Shown: positions 7,693-17,050, counted from the stretch's first letter. The stretch: 64,000 bases of DNA from Ancylobacter oerskovii (GCF_018390555.1 NZ_JAHBGB010000037.1:124001-188000), one strand, 5' to 3'. Numbers and translations are program-made. The notes: generated by a model not told the origin, from the letters alone.

Positions 7693-9561
7693 TCAATGGC
7701 CATGCCCTCCGACATCGCCGGCGGCGAAGGGCTGCGTCGCGACCGTGGCCGCCGCCTGGTCCCAGCTTGCAAGACCCGGGGCGGCGGTCTCCGGCGCGGC
7801 AGCGATGCCGCCGCCCGGAAGACGGCGCAGGCGCAGCCAGCCATTGGCATCGACGAGCAGGTCGGCGCCGTCGAGCCCTTCCTCGTCGAGGCCGCTCGCG
7901 GCCGCATAGGCCGTCCAGACGTCGGGCAGCGAGACGAGGCAGGAAGTTTCCGCCGACGGCGGCGGCCCCTCGGTGCGGGAGACGACGACGATGACGTAGT
8001 CGAGGCCGGCGGGAAGCGGCGGCAGCCGGCCGGGCGCGGCGCCGGCTCGAAAGGCGATATGGACGGGCCGTCCTCGCAGGGCGTCGAGATCGAGCCGGCG
8101 TTCGCCGCAGCGCAACGGCATGTCGGGGGCGAGGACAGGGAAGGGCCAGGCGCCGGCCTCGGCGACCGCGGTGCCGGCGGCGCGGGCACGGAAATAATCG
8201 ATCAGCTGCCAGCGCTGACGGGGCTCGAGCTCCGCGATGGTGCCATAGGCGAAGGGGCTGTGGCCGATGCGATCGAACACCTCGGCCAGCCACCAGTAGA
8301 GATCGCCGTCCCCGCGCTGCCAGAGCCCGTAGGGGGTGAGGTCGGTGGGGTCGTCCTTCGGGCGGAAGCACGCGTCGGTGCAGTGGCGCTTCACGAGATC
8401 GAGCCCGCGCGCGATGGAGGAGGCGGTGTAGCCGGTCTGCGAATGCTGGTAGCTGGTCGGGTGGGCGGGCATGGCGAGCAGCCGCAGATTGGGCAGCGGC
8501 AGCAGCCAGAGCGTTGCCACGGCCAGCGCCGGGCCGAGAAGGCGGGTGCGCCGCCAGAGCAGCGAGGCGATGCCGGCGAGCAGCACGGCGGCGAAGGCGG
8601 CGATGCGCCAGACATGCCGGCCGATATAGGGATCGTCGAGGCGGGAGAGATCCGGCCGCTCGGCGAAGGGCCAGAGCGGGACCTCGTGCACCGCCGGCGG
8701 CGAGGTGGCCAGCGCCACCGCGACGGCGACGACCGCGAGGCCGACAAGCGTTTCGATGGCGATGCTGACGACCAGCGCCCGTCGCCCGTTGCGCGAACCG
8801 ATGCGCGGCGTCAGGAGGAGGCGGTTGAGCGCCGCGATCGCCAGCAGCAGCGTGAGGCCGCCGATCTTGGCGAGGGCCAGCCCGCCATAGCGCGTGCCGA
8901 ACCAGCCGCCGAGATCGCCGATCAACTCCCGGGATTGCAGCACCGCCGAGCCGGCCAGCACCAGGATCGCGCCGCCGCCGACAAGGGAGAAGCGTCGCAG
9001 CAGGCGGGCGGCGAGGGGAATGGGCAGGGCTCGCAGCGCCAGTCCCAGCGGTGCCAGCCCGCCGAGCCAGGCGCCGGCGGCGAGGACATGCAGGGCGACG
9101 GCGGCGGGCAGCAGGGCGCCATCGGCCGCTGCGGCATGGCCGAGCCGGGCTTGCAGGGCAAGGCCGATGCCGGCGAGGAGCGTCGCCACGGCGAGGCGGC
9201 GACGGGATTCGAGCCGGCCCGCCATCGCCACGGCGGCGAGCAGCAGGGCGCTGCGCGCCGCAAGGCCGGTCCCGAAATGAGTGGAGGTCGCGACCAGCCC
9301 GCTCTGCGCGACAAGATCGGCAAAGGTGGCGGCGCCGGTTATCGCCACGGCCTGCAGCGGCAACCACAGCGCGGCACCGGCGAGGCTGGCGGCGAGGCTT
9401 GCCCGCAGCAGCCGCACCAGCTGTCGTCGCAGGGCAGGCCCCGCGGCGCCGGGCGGCACGACGACGAGCGCACCGACCAGGGTGCCGAAGAGGCTGAGCG
9501 CGGCGGCGAGCTCGAGCCCGCGCGCAAGGGGCAGCAGCATCGCGCTGCCGGGATCAGGCAC
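7693..9561 (-). CDS. copD: CopD-domain membrane protein with degenerate cytochrome c and SCO-like C-terminal domains
   Basis: 622 residues. The first ~340 residues hold eight or more hydrophobic helices of the CopD family, including HVLAAGAWLGGLAPL. Residues ~370-470 align by pattern with the cytochrome c module fused to many CopD proteins (YTASSIARG, GDLYWWLAEVF, RWQLIDYFRA), but the CxxCH heme motif is replaced by HCTDACF. The last ~130 residues look like a shortened SCO/thioredoxin-like domain (WPFPVLAPD, LRGRPVHIAF) and the protein ends with GHGH. CopD moves copper across the inner membrane together with CopC. It lies 9 bp downstream of copC on the same strand. Confidence 0.85.
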   Translation of the reverse strand: MPDPGSAMLLPLARGLELAAALSLFGTLVGALVVVPPGAAGPALRRQLVRLLRASLAASLAGAALWLPLQAVAITGAATFADLVAQSGLVATSTHFGTGLAARSALLLAAVAMAGRLESRRRLAVATLLAGIGLALQARLGHAAAADGALLPAAVALHVLAAGAWLGGLAPLGLALRALPIPLAARLLRRFSLVGGGAILVLAGSAVLQSRELIGDLGGWFGTRYGGLALAKIGGLTLLLAIAALNRLLLTPRIGSRNGRRALVVSIAIETLVGLAVVAVAVALATSPPAVHEVPLWPFAERPDLSRLDDPYIGRHVWRIAAFAAVLLAGIASLLWRRTRLLGPALAVATLWLLPLPNLRLLAMPAHPTSYQHSQTGYTASSIARGLDLVKRHCTDACFRPKDDPTDLTPYGLWQRGDGDLYWWLAEVFDRIGHSPFAYGTIAELEPRQRWQLIDYFRARAAGTAVAEAGAWPFPVLAPDMPLRCGERRLDLDALRGRPVHIAFRAGAAPGRLPPLPAGLDYVIVVVSRTEGPPPSAETSCLVSLPDVWTAYAAASGLDEEGLDGADLLVDANGWLRLRRLPGGGIAAAPETAAPGLASWDQAAATVATQPFAAGDVGGHGH

Positions 9562-9570
9562 GCGCCACTC

Positions 9571-10005
9571 TCACGGCCTGACCACGAAGCTGAAGCTGCC
9601 GGTGGTCTTGTGGGTGTCGACCGAAGCGGCGCCCCACTGCACCGTATAGGTGCCGGGCGAGAGGGGCGACACCGATACCGCCAGCGTGCGGCCGTCGCTG
9701 CCGGGCGGGAGGCGGACGTCGCCGGTGCTCACCGCGCGGCCGGCGCTGTCCTTGACCACCAGGCTGGAGAGCTTCGCCTCCAGCTGTTCGGTGAAGGTCG
9801 CCGTTACCTCGGCGGGCGCGGCGGCGACCACGCCATCCACCGGCGGCGAGGCGCTCCTGAGATGGGCATGGGCGCCGGCGGCGCCGGCGGTGCCGAGCAG
9901 CAATCCGGCGACGAGGACCGGCAGCCAGTGCCGCGCCGGCCGGCACGGGGCCTGTCGGTGCCGAATGCCCGGCAAGGGGAGCAGAGCACGTTCGCCGATC
10001 ACCAT
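9571..10005 (-). CDS. copC: CopC-family periplasmic copper-binding protein
   Basis: 144 residues from ATG 10005, which overlaps the stop of the upstream permease gene. Residues to about 45 form a signal peptide with a basic n-region, ending AAGAHAHLRSASPP. Processing can expose the N-terminal His of the CopC Cu(II) site, and a D-x-H pair (SVDTHKTTGSFSF) supplies the other expected ligands. The Ig-like CopC fold follows (VTATFTEQLEAKLS, LSPGTYTVQW). It would bind and deliver copper to the downstream CopD protein. Unusually, it is translationally coupled to an SsuC-like ABC permease gene. Confidence 0.87.
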   Translation of the reverse strand: MVIGERALLPLPGIRHRQAPCRPARHWLPVLVAGLLLGTAGAAGAHAHLRSASPPVDGVVAAAPAEVTATFTEQLEAKLSSLVVKDSAGRAVSTGDVRLPPGSDGRTLAVSVSPLSPGTYTVQWGAASVDTHKTTGSFSFVVRP

Positions 10006-11024
10006 TTGACGGTTCCCTTCTGCCAGGAAAGCAGCCGGTCGCGGGTGCGGAAAAGCAGGGTGGTGACGGCGGAGAACAGCAGCGCCATCAGCAGCAGCCC
10101 GGCATAGAGATGGCCATAGGCGCCCCAGCCCTGCGCCCAGGACAAATAGTAGCCGAGCCCGTCCTTCACCCCGAGCATCTCGGCCACCACCAGCACCGAT
10201 ATGCCGTTGCCGAGCCCCATGAACAGGCCGACGAAGACATGCGGCAGCGAGGCCGGCACCGCTACCTTGAGCAGCAGGAAGCGCCGGTCGGCGCCGAGCG
10301 TGCGGGCGACGTCGTAATAGGCGCTGTCGACGCTCGCGACGCCCGACCATGTGAGCACCGTCACCGGAAACCAGGTCGCCAGCGCGATGAGGAAGATGCC
10401 GGCGCTGAAGGTGCCGGGAAAGGCGAACAACACCAGCGGGATCAGCGCGGTGGTCGGCACCGGGCCGATGAAGCGCAGCACCGGGTGCACCCAATAGCCG
10501 ACGCCGCGCGACCAGCCGGTGGCCACGCCGGTGAGGAAGCCGATCAGCGCGCCGATGCCGGTACCCAGGGCGAGCAGCAGCAGCGAGTGCCGAAGGCTGC
10601 TCCACAGCCGCGCATAATCGGTGGCGTAGACGTCGACGAGGTCCTGCGGCGGCGGGAAATAGGGCTGCGGCCACCAGCCGGTCTTGGCCGAGGCGATCTG
10701 CCAGATTGCGAGCAGCACCGGCAGGGCGCTGAGCCTGGGAGCGTTGCGTCGCAGCCATACGCCGAAGCGGCCGAGGCGCGGTCCCGCTATCGCCGAGGCC
10801 AGGAGCAGGCCGGCGAACAGGGCCTGCGCCGCCGCGAAATCCGCCGTGAGACGATGCGCCTGCCGGTCTGGCCACAGGCCGGTGACGGCGGCTGCCAGCA
10901 GCCACAGCCCCGCGGCGACGGCCAGGCCGGCAAAGGAGGGGCGGGCGGACAGGAAGGCCCGGATGAACGCGCCGCCGCCGGCGGCGGAATCGCGAGCGCT
11001 CGGGCCGAGGACGGCGTCGGTCAC
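9999..11024 (-). CDS. SsuC-like ABC transporter permease (orphan)
   Basis: 341 residues. An N-terminal extension with about three helices precedes a BPD_transp_1 domain carrying the EAA-like loop SAYYDVARTLGADRRFLLLKV. It is strikingly similar to the permease at 12669: both share YWVHPVLRFIGP, SAGIFLIALAT, FPVTVLTWSG and a final LLSWQK/FLSWQK segment. No ATPase or binding protein is encoded beside it. Its stop overlaps the copC start. It may borrow the ATPase at 13697 and binding protein at 14541, or work with them as a second permease of a heterodimer. The import substrate is probably a sulfonate or related organosulfur compound. Confidence 0.88.
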   Translation of the reverse strand: MTDAVLGPSARDSAAGGGAFIRAFLSARPSFAGLAVAAGLWLLAAAVTGLWPDRQAHRLTADFAAAQALFAGLLLASAIAGPRLGRFGVWLRRNAPRLSALPVLLAIWQIASAKTGWWPQPYFPPPQDLVDVYATDYARLWSSLRHSLLLLALGTGIGALIGFLTGVATGWSRGVGYWVHPVLRFIGPVPTTALIPLVLFAFPGTFSAGIFLIALATWFPVTVLTWSGVASVDSAYYDVARTLGADRRFLLLKVAVPASLPHVFVGLFMGLGNGISVLVVAEMLGVKDGLGYYLSWAQGWGAYGHLYAGLLLMALLFSAVTTLLFRTRDRLLSWQKGTVKW

Positions 11025-11325
11025 CTCTGCACCTCATATCTGGGGCATCCGCGCATCGGATGCAGAAACCGTATGGAAATCATGCCGGCTTCGGCAGTCG
11101 ACAAATCGCGTCGTTGCCAAGATGGACGTTGTCGAGATCAAAAATACGGTGAAGGTACTGAATTCTGTCAATGACCGACGGCAAATGAAAAATATATACT
11201 CGCAAGCGGCGCGATCAGAGAGATTTATGCTTCCCTTCGTGCCGACAAAATGAGGATTTTCCGGCGACGCTCTCTACGCTTTGCACTGGACCAGCCGGTT
11301 TCCGGCATTTCGGGAGAGTGCGCGA
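11025..11325. promoter_or_regulatory. Divergent promoter region, permease-copCD / LLM operon
   Basis: 301 bp without a gene. It holds a low-GC block at about 11187-11203 (GAAAAATATATACTCGC) in otherwise mixed sequence, and a GGGAGAG ribosome site in front of the LLM start at 11326. It must drive the permease-copC-copD operon leftwards and the LLM-SsuCBA operon rightwards. Confidence 0.45.
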
Positions 11326-12672
11326 ATGGCAAAGCGGGAAGGGCAACTGCGACTGGGCGCCTTCTATCACGAGGGAGGCCACCATGTGGCGGCGTGGCGC
11401 CATGCGGGCGCGGCGTCGGAGGGACTGCAGGACCTGATCGACTTCGCGCGCAAGGCGGAAGCCGCCAAGTTCGACGCGGTGTTCTTCGCCGACGGGCCGG
11501 GCGTGCGGCTGCGCAACCTCGCCGTCGCCAGCGCCAAGGCGCATAGCGGCGTACGCGCCTTCGAGCCGGTCACGTTGCTCGCCGCCCTCGCGCTGGCGAC
11601 CGACCGGATCGGCCTCGTCGCCACCGCCTCGTCGAGCTTCAACGAGCCCTACAACCTCGCTCGGCAATTCGCCTCGCTCGACCATATCTCCGGGGGGCGG
11701 GCGGGATGGAACCTCGTCACCACCAACGACCAGGATGCGGCGTTCAACTTCAATCACGGCGCCCAGCTGCCGCATGCGCAGCGCTACCAGCGGGCGGCCG
11801 AGTTCGCCGACGTGGTGCTGGGGCTATGGGACAGCTGGGAGGACGACGCCTTCCCGCGCGACCGCGAGGCCGGGCGCTATTTCGACCCCGCCAAGCTGCA
11901 TGTGCTCGACCACAAGGGGCCGCATTTCCAGGTGCTCGGGCCGCTCAACATTCCCCGCACGCCGCAAGGCCATCCGGTGGTGGTGCAGGCCGGTTCCTCC
12001 GAGCCCGGCAAGGAGCTGGCGGCCCGCACCGCCGAGGTGATCTTCACCGCGCAGCAGACGCTGGAAGAGGCGATCGATTTCTACGCCGACGTGAAGGCGC
12101 GGCTCGCCCGCTACGGCCGCGCGCGCGACGACCTGAAGATCCTGCCCGGGGTCTCGCCGGTGGTCGGGCGGACCCGGGCCGAGGCGCGGGCGAAGTTCGA
12201 GGCGCTTCAGGAACTCATCACGCCCGAGGTCGGGCTGGGGCTTTTGTCGGACCATCTCGGCGCCGATCTCTCCGGCTACCCGCTGGACGGGCCGATACCC
12301 GACCTGCCGCCGACCAATGGCGGCAAGAGCCGGCAGACGCTGGTGGTCGACCTGGCGCTGCGGGAGAAACTGACGGTTCGCGAGCTCTATCTCCGCATCG
12401 CCGGCGCGCGGGGTCACTGGCAGCTGGTCGGGACGCCCGCCGATATCGCCGACCAGCTGGAGGAGCGCTTCGTCCATTACGGTGCCGACGGCTTCAACGT
12501 GATGCCGCCGCTGCTGCCGGGCAGCCTCGACGACTTCATCGAGCTGGTGGTGCCGGAATTGCGCCGGCGCGGCCTGTTCCGCTCCGAATATGAAGGCGAC
12601 ACGCTGCGCGATCATCTGGGCCTGCGGCGGCCGGAAAACCGCTTCGCCCGGCGGATCGCGGCGGCGGAATGA
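11326..12672 (+). CDS. LLM flavin-dependent monooxygenase, NtaA/DszA type
   Basis: 448 residues from ATG 11326 (GGGAGAG upstream). Family marks of NtaA/SnaA/DszA proteins are seen: LRLGAFYHEGGHHVAAWRH, FDAVFFADGPG, ATASSSFNEPYNLARQFASL, GGRAGWNLVTT, YFDPAKLHVLDHKGPHFQV and ADGFNVMPPLLPGSLDDF. These two-component enzymes use FMNH2 from a partner reductase to open C-S, C-N or related bonds. It is the first gene of an operon with an SsuCBA-type importer (stop overlaps the next start), so it likely acts on the imported compound. One of four NtaA-type paralogues in the window. Confidence 0.93.
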   Translation: MAKREGQLRLGAFYHEGGHHVAAWRHAGAASEGLQDLIDFARKAEAAKFDAVFFADGPGVRLRNLAVASAKAHSGVRAFEPVTLLAALALATDRIGLVATASSSFNEPYNLARQFASLDHISGGRAGWNLVTTNDQDAAFNFNHGAQLPHAQRYQRAAEFADVVLGLWDSWEDDAFPRDREAGRYFDPAKLHVLDHKGPHFQVLGPLNIPRTPQGHPVVVQAGSSEPGKELAARTAEVIFTAQQTLEEAIDFYADVKARLARYGRARDDLKILPGVSPVVGRTRAEARAKFEALQELITPEVGLGLLSDHLGADLSGYPLDGPIPDLPPTNGGKSRQTLVVDLALREKLTVRELYLRIAGARGHWQLVGTPADIADQLEERFVHYGADGFNVMPPLLPGSLDDFIELVVPELRRRGLFRSEYEGDTLRDHLGLRRPENRFARRIAAAE

Positions 12673-13703
12673 CCATGAGCGACATCTCCTCGCGCTCCGA
12701 AGGCCGTCCCGCCGCGCCCCGCCTCACGCTGGCGGATGTCGTGCCGGCGGTGCCGCGGCCGCTGGTCGACGTGGTCGGGCTCGTCGCCGGCATCGCCTGG
12801 TTCGCCGTCGCGGCGTCGGCGCTGGCCCTGGAGGATGTCGGCGACTGGCCGCGCACCCCGACCTTCGCCGCCGCCGCAGGCCTCCTCGCCGCCGGCTTCA
12901 TCGCCGTCGCCCTCGCCAGTCGCTGGCTGGGCGCGCCCTCGCGCTGGCTCGACCGGGCCGGACTCTGGCTCATCGTGCTCGGCCTGTTTTTCACGCTCTG
13001 GCAGCTCGCCTCGGCCAAGCTCGGCTGGGTGCCGCTGCCGTTCTTCCCACCGCCGCAGGCGCTGCTCGAGGTCTATCTCGACGATTTCCCGCGGCTTGGC
13101 GAGAGCATCCTCGCCTCGGTGAAGCTGCAGCTCTGGGGCTATTCCATCGGCGCGGTGGCGGGCTTCCTCACCGGCGTCTCGATCGGCTGGTCGCAGCGCG
13201 CCGCCTATTGGGTGCATCCGGTGCTGCGCTTCATCGGCCCGTTGCCGGCCGGCGCCTGGCTGCCCATCGCCTTCTTCGCCTTCCCCTCCAGCTGGAGCGC
13301 CGGCATCTTCCTGATCGCGCTGGCTACCGGCTTCCCGGTCACCGTGCTGACCTGGTCGGGCATATTGAGCGTCAACCCGGCCTATTACGACGTCGCCCGC
13401 ACGCTCGGCGCGCGCTCCCGCTTCCTGGTGCTGAAGGTGGCGATCCCCGCCGCGCTGCCGCACGTCTTCGTCGGCCTGTTCATGGCGCTCGGCACCTCCT
13501 TCTCGGTGCTGGTGGTGGCCGAGCTGCTCGGCGTGAAGGCCGGGCTCGGCTTCTACATGCAGGCGGCGCAAGGCTGGGGCGACTACGCCAATCTCTACGC
13601 GGCGCTGCTCGTGCTGGCGCTGATCTGCTCGGGCGCGGTGTCGCTGCTGTTCGCCGCCCGCGACCGCTTCCTCTCCTGGCAGAAGGACCTCGTGACATGG
13701 TGA
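12669..13703 (+). CDS. SsuC-like ABC transporter permease
   Basis: 344 residues. The ATG overlaps the preceding stop (ATGA). An N-terminal region with two to three helices precedes the permease domain, which has the cytoplasmic loop PAYYDVARTLGARSRFLVLKV. Two such chains would form the channel for the ATPase encoded next, whose start lies 7 bp before this gene's stop. It is the close relative of the orphan permease at 9999. It probably imports a sulfonate, taurine-like or sulfone compound. Confidence 0.92.
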   Translation: MTMSDISSRSEGRPAAPRLTLADVVPAVPRPLVDVVGLVAGIAWFAVAASALALEDVGDWPRTPTFAAAAGLLAAGFIAVALASRWLGAPSRWLDRAGLWLIVLGLFFTLWQLASAKLGWVPLPFFPPPQALLEVYLDDFPRLGESILASVKLQLWGYSIGAVAGFLTGVSIGWSQRAAYWVHPVLRFIGPLPAGAWLPIAFFAFPSSWSAGIFLIALATGFPVTVLTWSGILSVNPAYYDVARTLGARSRFLVLKVAIPAALPHVFVGLFMALGTSFSVLVVAELLGVKAGLGFYMQAAQGWGDYANLYAALLVLALICSGAVSLLFAARDRFLSWQKDLVTW

Positions 13704-14494
13704 CGGCCACCATCCAGACGCCGGAGGCGCCCCGCGTCGCCGGCGCGTCGCTCGACATCGAGGATGTCAGCCACGGCTTCGAGCTCGACGGCACGGTGCT
13801 GGAGGTGCTCGACGATGTGAGCCTGCACGTCGCGCCCGGCGAGTTCGTCGCGCTGCTCGGCCCGTCCGGTTGCGGGAAGTCGACGCTGCTGCGCCTCATC
13901 GCCGGACTGGAGCCGCCGACCCGAGGCAGGCTGGCCGAAGCCGGGCGGCCGATCGCCGGACCCAACCCTTCGCGGGTGGTGGTGTTCCAGGACCCGACGC
14001 TGTTCCCCTGGCGCACCGTCCGGCGCAACGTCGCCGTCGGGCCGGAAGCGCAGGGCACGCTGAAGCAATCGCAGCAGCGCATCGACGAGGCGCTCGCGCT
14101 GGTGGGCCTCTCCAAATTCGCCAAGGCCTATCCGCACCAGCTGTCCGGCGGCATGGCGCAGCGCGTGGCGCTGGCCCGCGCGCTGGTGAACGACCCCGAC
14201 GTGCTGATCCTCGACGAGCCGCTCGGCAAGCTGGACTCGCTGACCCGCATCACCATGCAGGCCGAACTGGTGTCGCTGTGGCGGCGCGAGGGGTTCACCG
14301 CGATCCTGGTCACCCACGATGTCGAGGAGGCGCTGTTCCTCGCCAACCGCGTCATCGTGTTCAGCGACCGGCCGGCGCATGTGAAGGCCGACATCCCGGT
14401 CGATCTTCCCTATCCGCGCCACCGCGGCGATCCGCGGCTCGCCGAGCTGCGCCGGCAGGTGCTCGGCCTGCTCGGCCTCGACGCCGACTGGTAG
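13697..14494 (+). CDS. SsuB-like ABC transporter ATPase
   Basis: 265 residues from the ATG at 13697, which overlaps the permease stop. Walker A GPSGCGKST is at residues 55-63, Q-loop VVVFQDPTLFPWR near 94-106, signature LSGGM at 149-153, Walker B VLILDEP at about 169-175 and switch His in ILVTHDVEEAL. This is the nitrate/sulfonate/taurine subfamily. It energises the permease at 12669 and possibly the orphan permease at 9999. Confidence 0.93.
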   Translation: MVTATIQTPEAPRVAGASLDIEDVSHGFELDGTVLEVLDDVSLHVAPGEFVALLGPSGCGKSTLLRLIAGLEPPTRGRLAEAGRPIAGPNPSRVVVFQDPTLFPWRTVRRNVAVGPEAQGTLKQSQQRIDEALALVGLSKFAKAYPHQLSGGMAQRVALARALVNDPDVLILDEPLGKLDSLTRITMQAELVSLWRREGFTAILVTHDVEEALFLANRVIVFSDRPAHVKADIPVDLPYPRHRGDPRLAELRRQVLGLLGLDADW

Positions 14495-14540
14495 CGCGCC
14501 TCATCCGCCATTCCCCCATTTCCTTCGAAAGGTTCTCCCG

Positions 14541-15566
14541 ATGGCCGATTTCCCGCAGTCCCTCATTTCGCGCCGGCATCTGATCGGTGCCGCCGGTGCG
14601 CTCGCGGTGGGCGCGCCCTTCGCCGCCGGCCTGCTCGACGTGCCGGCACTGGCGCAGACGGCCGCGCCGCTCAAGGTGAAGCTCGGCTGGAGCGGCACCG
14701 GCATCTGCCTCATCTCGGTGCCCGCCGCGGTGGAGAAGGGCTTCTTCGTGAAGCATGGCCTCGACGTGGAGATCGTCAAGTTCGGCTCGGCCTTCGACCA
14801 GAGCCTCGAGGCGGTCGCCTCCGGCAAGATCGACGCCACGGTGAACTTCATCCTGCGCTTCCTGAAGCCGCTGGAGCAGGGCATCAACATCAAGTTCACC
14901 GGTGCGCTGCATGGCGGCTGCATCCGCGTGCTGACCCCCACCGAGGCGGGGATCACCGACTACACGCAGCTGAAGGGCAAGACCATCGGCGTGGTCGACC
15001 TCGCCAGCGCCGCCAAGAACTTCACCTCGGTGCAGCTCTACAAGGCCGGCCTCGACCCCTACAAGGATGTCGAGTGGCGGGTCTATCCGGTCGACCTGCT
15101 CGGCGAGGCGGTGCGCAAGGGCGAGATCTTCGCCGCCGCCGACGCCGATCCCGGCATCTATCTGGTGCTGAAGAACAGTCAGGGCCGTCTCACCGAGCTC
15201 GGTGGCCTGGCGCACGGCATCTACAAGGATCTCAGCTGCTGCGGCGTCGCCGTCCGCAACGAGTTCATCACCGAGAACAAGCCGGCGGCGGCGGCGCTCA
15301 CCCGCGCGCTGCTGGAATCGGCGGACTGGGTGCACAACAACCCCGACGAGGCGGCGCAGATCTTCACCGCCTATTCGCCGATCGCCAAGCCGGTCCTCGC
15401 CGAGATCATCCGCAGCCACACCCACCAGCATCATTTCGGCGGCGGCCCGGACCTGCAGAAGGAGGTCGCCATCTATGCCGACGACCTCAAGACGGTGGGC
15501 ATCCTCAAGCCGCGCACCGATCCCGCCAAGCTCTCCGACCGCATCGTCGTCGACGTGCTGAGCTGA
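14541..15566 (+). CDS. Periplasmic binding protein, NMT1/SsuA-like
   Basis: 341 residues. The N-terminus has a twin-arginine-like start (ISRRHLIGAAG, residues 10-20) and a signal cleavage site near ALAQ at about residue 39. The rest is a type-2 periplasmic binding fold (AVEKGFFVKHGLDVEIVKFG, LKGKTIGVVDLASAAKNF) as in NMT1/SsuA-like proteins. A Cys pair (LSCCGVAV) is unusual for the family. It completes the importer formed by the two preceding genes. Confidence 0.9.
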   Translation: MADFPQSLISRRHLIGAAGALAVGAPFAAGLLDVPALAQTAAPLKVKLGWSGTGICLISVPAAVEKGFFVKHGLDVEIVKFGSAFDQSLEAVASGKIDATVNFILRFLKPLEQGINIKFTGALHGGCIRVLTPTEAGITDYTQLKGKTIGVVDLASAAKNFTSVQLYKAGLDPYKDVEWRVYPVDLLGEAVRKGEIFAAADADPGIYLVLKNSQGRLTELGGLAHGIYKDLSCCGVAVRNEFITENKPAAAALTRALLESADWVHNNPDEAAQIFTAYSPIAKPVLAEIIRSHTHQHHFGGGPDLQKEVAIYADDLKTVGILKPRTDPAKLSDRIVVDVLS

Positions 15567-15594
15567 CCCGAACCCGACGAGGAATGCACCGCCC

Positions 15595-17034
15595 ATGACC
15601 AGTCCCGCCTCTCCCGACGCCGTCGCCCGCGAAGCCCTGCGTCTCATCGGTCCCGATCCCGAGAACTGGGTGCCGCCGCGCGCGGGCGTCGACCACAATG
15701 TCGCGATCATCGGCGGCGGCCAGAGCGGGACCACCTTCGCCTTCGCGTTGCGGCGCGCAGGCATCGGCGGGGTGACCGTGATCGAGGCGGCGCCGGACGA
15801 ACGCTCGGCCGGCGTCTGGCTCACCCGGGCCCGGATGGAGCGGCTGCGCACACCGAAGAACCTGCCGGGACCGGAGCTCGGCATCGCCGGGCTGTCGTTC
15901 CAATCCTGGTACGAGGCGCGGCACGGGCGCGAGGCCTATGCCGCGCTCTCCACCATCCCGCGCCGCGACTGGGCGGATTATCTCATCTGGTACAAGGATT
16001 TCCTCGGCATTCCCGTACGCTACGGCGTGTGGCTCGCGCGCATCGAGCCGGCGGACGGGGTGTTCCGCCTGCATCTGGAGGCGGAGGGGCGCTCCTTCGT
16101 GGAGACGGCGCGCAAGGTGCTGCTCGCCAACGGCGTGGCGGGCAATGGTGGGCCGTTCGTGCCGCCGGTACTGGCCGACAACCTGCCGCGCACGCTCTAT
16201 GCGCATACGGCGGACCTTATCGATTTCACGGCGCTGAAGGGCCGCTCGGTGGCGGTGATCGGCGCGGCGGCTTCCGCCTTCGATGCGGCGGCGACGGCGC
16301 TGGAGGCCGGGGCCGCCGAGGTGCATCTCTTCGCCCGGCGGGCGCAGATAGCTTCGGTGCCGATCAACCGGGTGCGCGGCTATCCCGGCGCCTATGACAA
16401 CTACCCGGCGCTGCCGGATCGGGTGCGCTGGCTGCAGGCGCTGCGCTTCCTGCGCATCGGCTCGACGCCGCCGCCGGATGCGGTGCGGCGGGCGGTGCGC
16501 TTCGAGAACTTCCACCTGCATCTCGCGGCGCCCTGGACGGGCGCGCGGGAGGTGGGCGGGCGCATCGTCGCCACCGCCGCCGGCGAGAGCTTCGCCTTCG
16601 ACTTCGCCATCGCCGGCACCGGCTATTTCGTCGATCCGGCGGCGCGGCCGGAACTGGCCGATGTCGCCGGCCACATCCTGCGCTGGCGCGACCGCTACAC
16701 GCCGCCGGCCGATGAGCGGCATGAAGGGCTCGGCGCGCATCCCTATCTCGGGAGCGGTCACGAATATCTCGAGAAGGAGCCGGGCGCGGCGCCCTATCTC
16801 AAGGATATCCATGTCTACAACCCGGCCGGCTTCGTGAGCTTCGGCCTGCCGATCGGCGACGTGCCGAGCTTCCGGCGCGACATTCCCGGCGTGGTGGCGC
16901 GCATCAGCCGCGACCTGTTCCTCGCCGATCTCGACGCCCATGAGCGGCGCATCACCGGCACCATCGCCGCCGAGTTCGACGAGAGCCTCTATGCCTCCGC
17001 CATCTGGCGCGGCGCCAGGGCGGCGGCGGAATAG
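15595..17034 (+). CDS. FAD/NAD(P)-binding monooxygenase-like enzyme
   Basis: 479 residues. It has an FAD-binding Rossmann motif (VAIIGGGQSGTTFAFALRRAG, from about residue 36) and a second NAD(P)-binding dinucleotide fold (VAVIGAAASAFDAAATALE, about 218-236). That is the architecture of flavin-containing and Baeyer-Villiger-type monooxygenases, but I see no clear FxGxxxHxxxW/FATGY fingerprint; IAGTGYFVDP is the closest match. It follows the binding-protein gene by 28 bp and is probably part of the same operon, possibly oxidising the same imported substrate. Confidence 0.78.
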   Translation: MTSPASPDAVAREALRLIGPDPENWVPPRAGVDHNVAIIGGGQSGTTFAFALRRAGIGGVTVIEAAPDERSAGVWLTRARMERLRTPKNLPGPELGIAGLSFQSWYEARHGREAYAALSTIPRRDWADYLIWYKDFLGIPVRYGVWLARIEPADGVFRLHLEAEGRSFVETARKVLLANGVAGNGGPFVPPVLADNLPRTLYAHTADLIDFTALKGRSVAVIGAAASAFDAAATALEAGAAEVHLFARRAQIASVPINRVRGYPGAYDNYPALPDRVRWLQALRFLRIGSTPPPDAVRRAVRFENFHLHLAAPWTGAREVGGRIVATAAGESFAFDFAIAGTGYFVDPAARPELADVAGHILRWRDRYTPPADERHEGLGAHPYLGSGHEYLEKEPGAAPYLKDIHVYNPAGFVSFGLPIGDVPSFRRDIPGVVARISRDLFLADLDAHERRITGTIAAEFDESLYASAIWRGARAAAE

Positions 17035-17050
17035 CCGGCCTCTCCCGAGG

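Noticed and set aside
7696..10107. An 803-codon plus-strand open frame
   Set aside because: It is antisense to copD and copC and shows only compositional bias.
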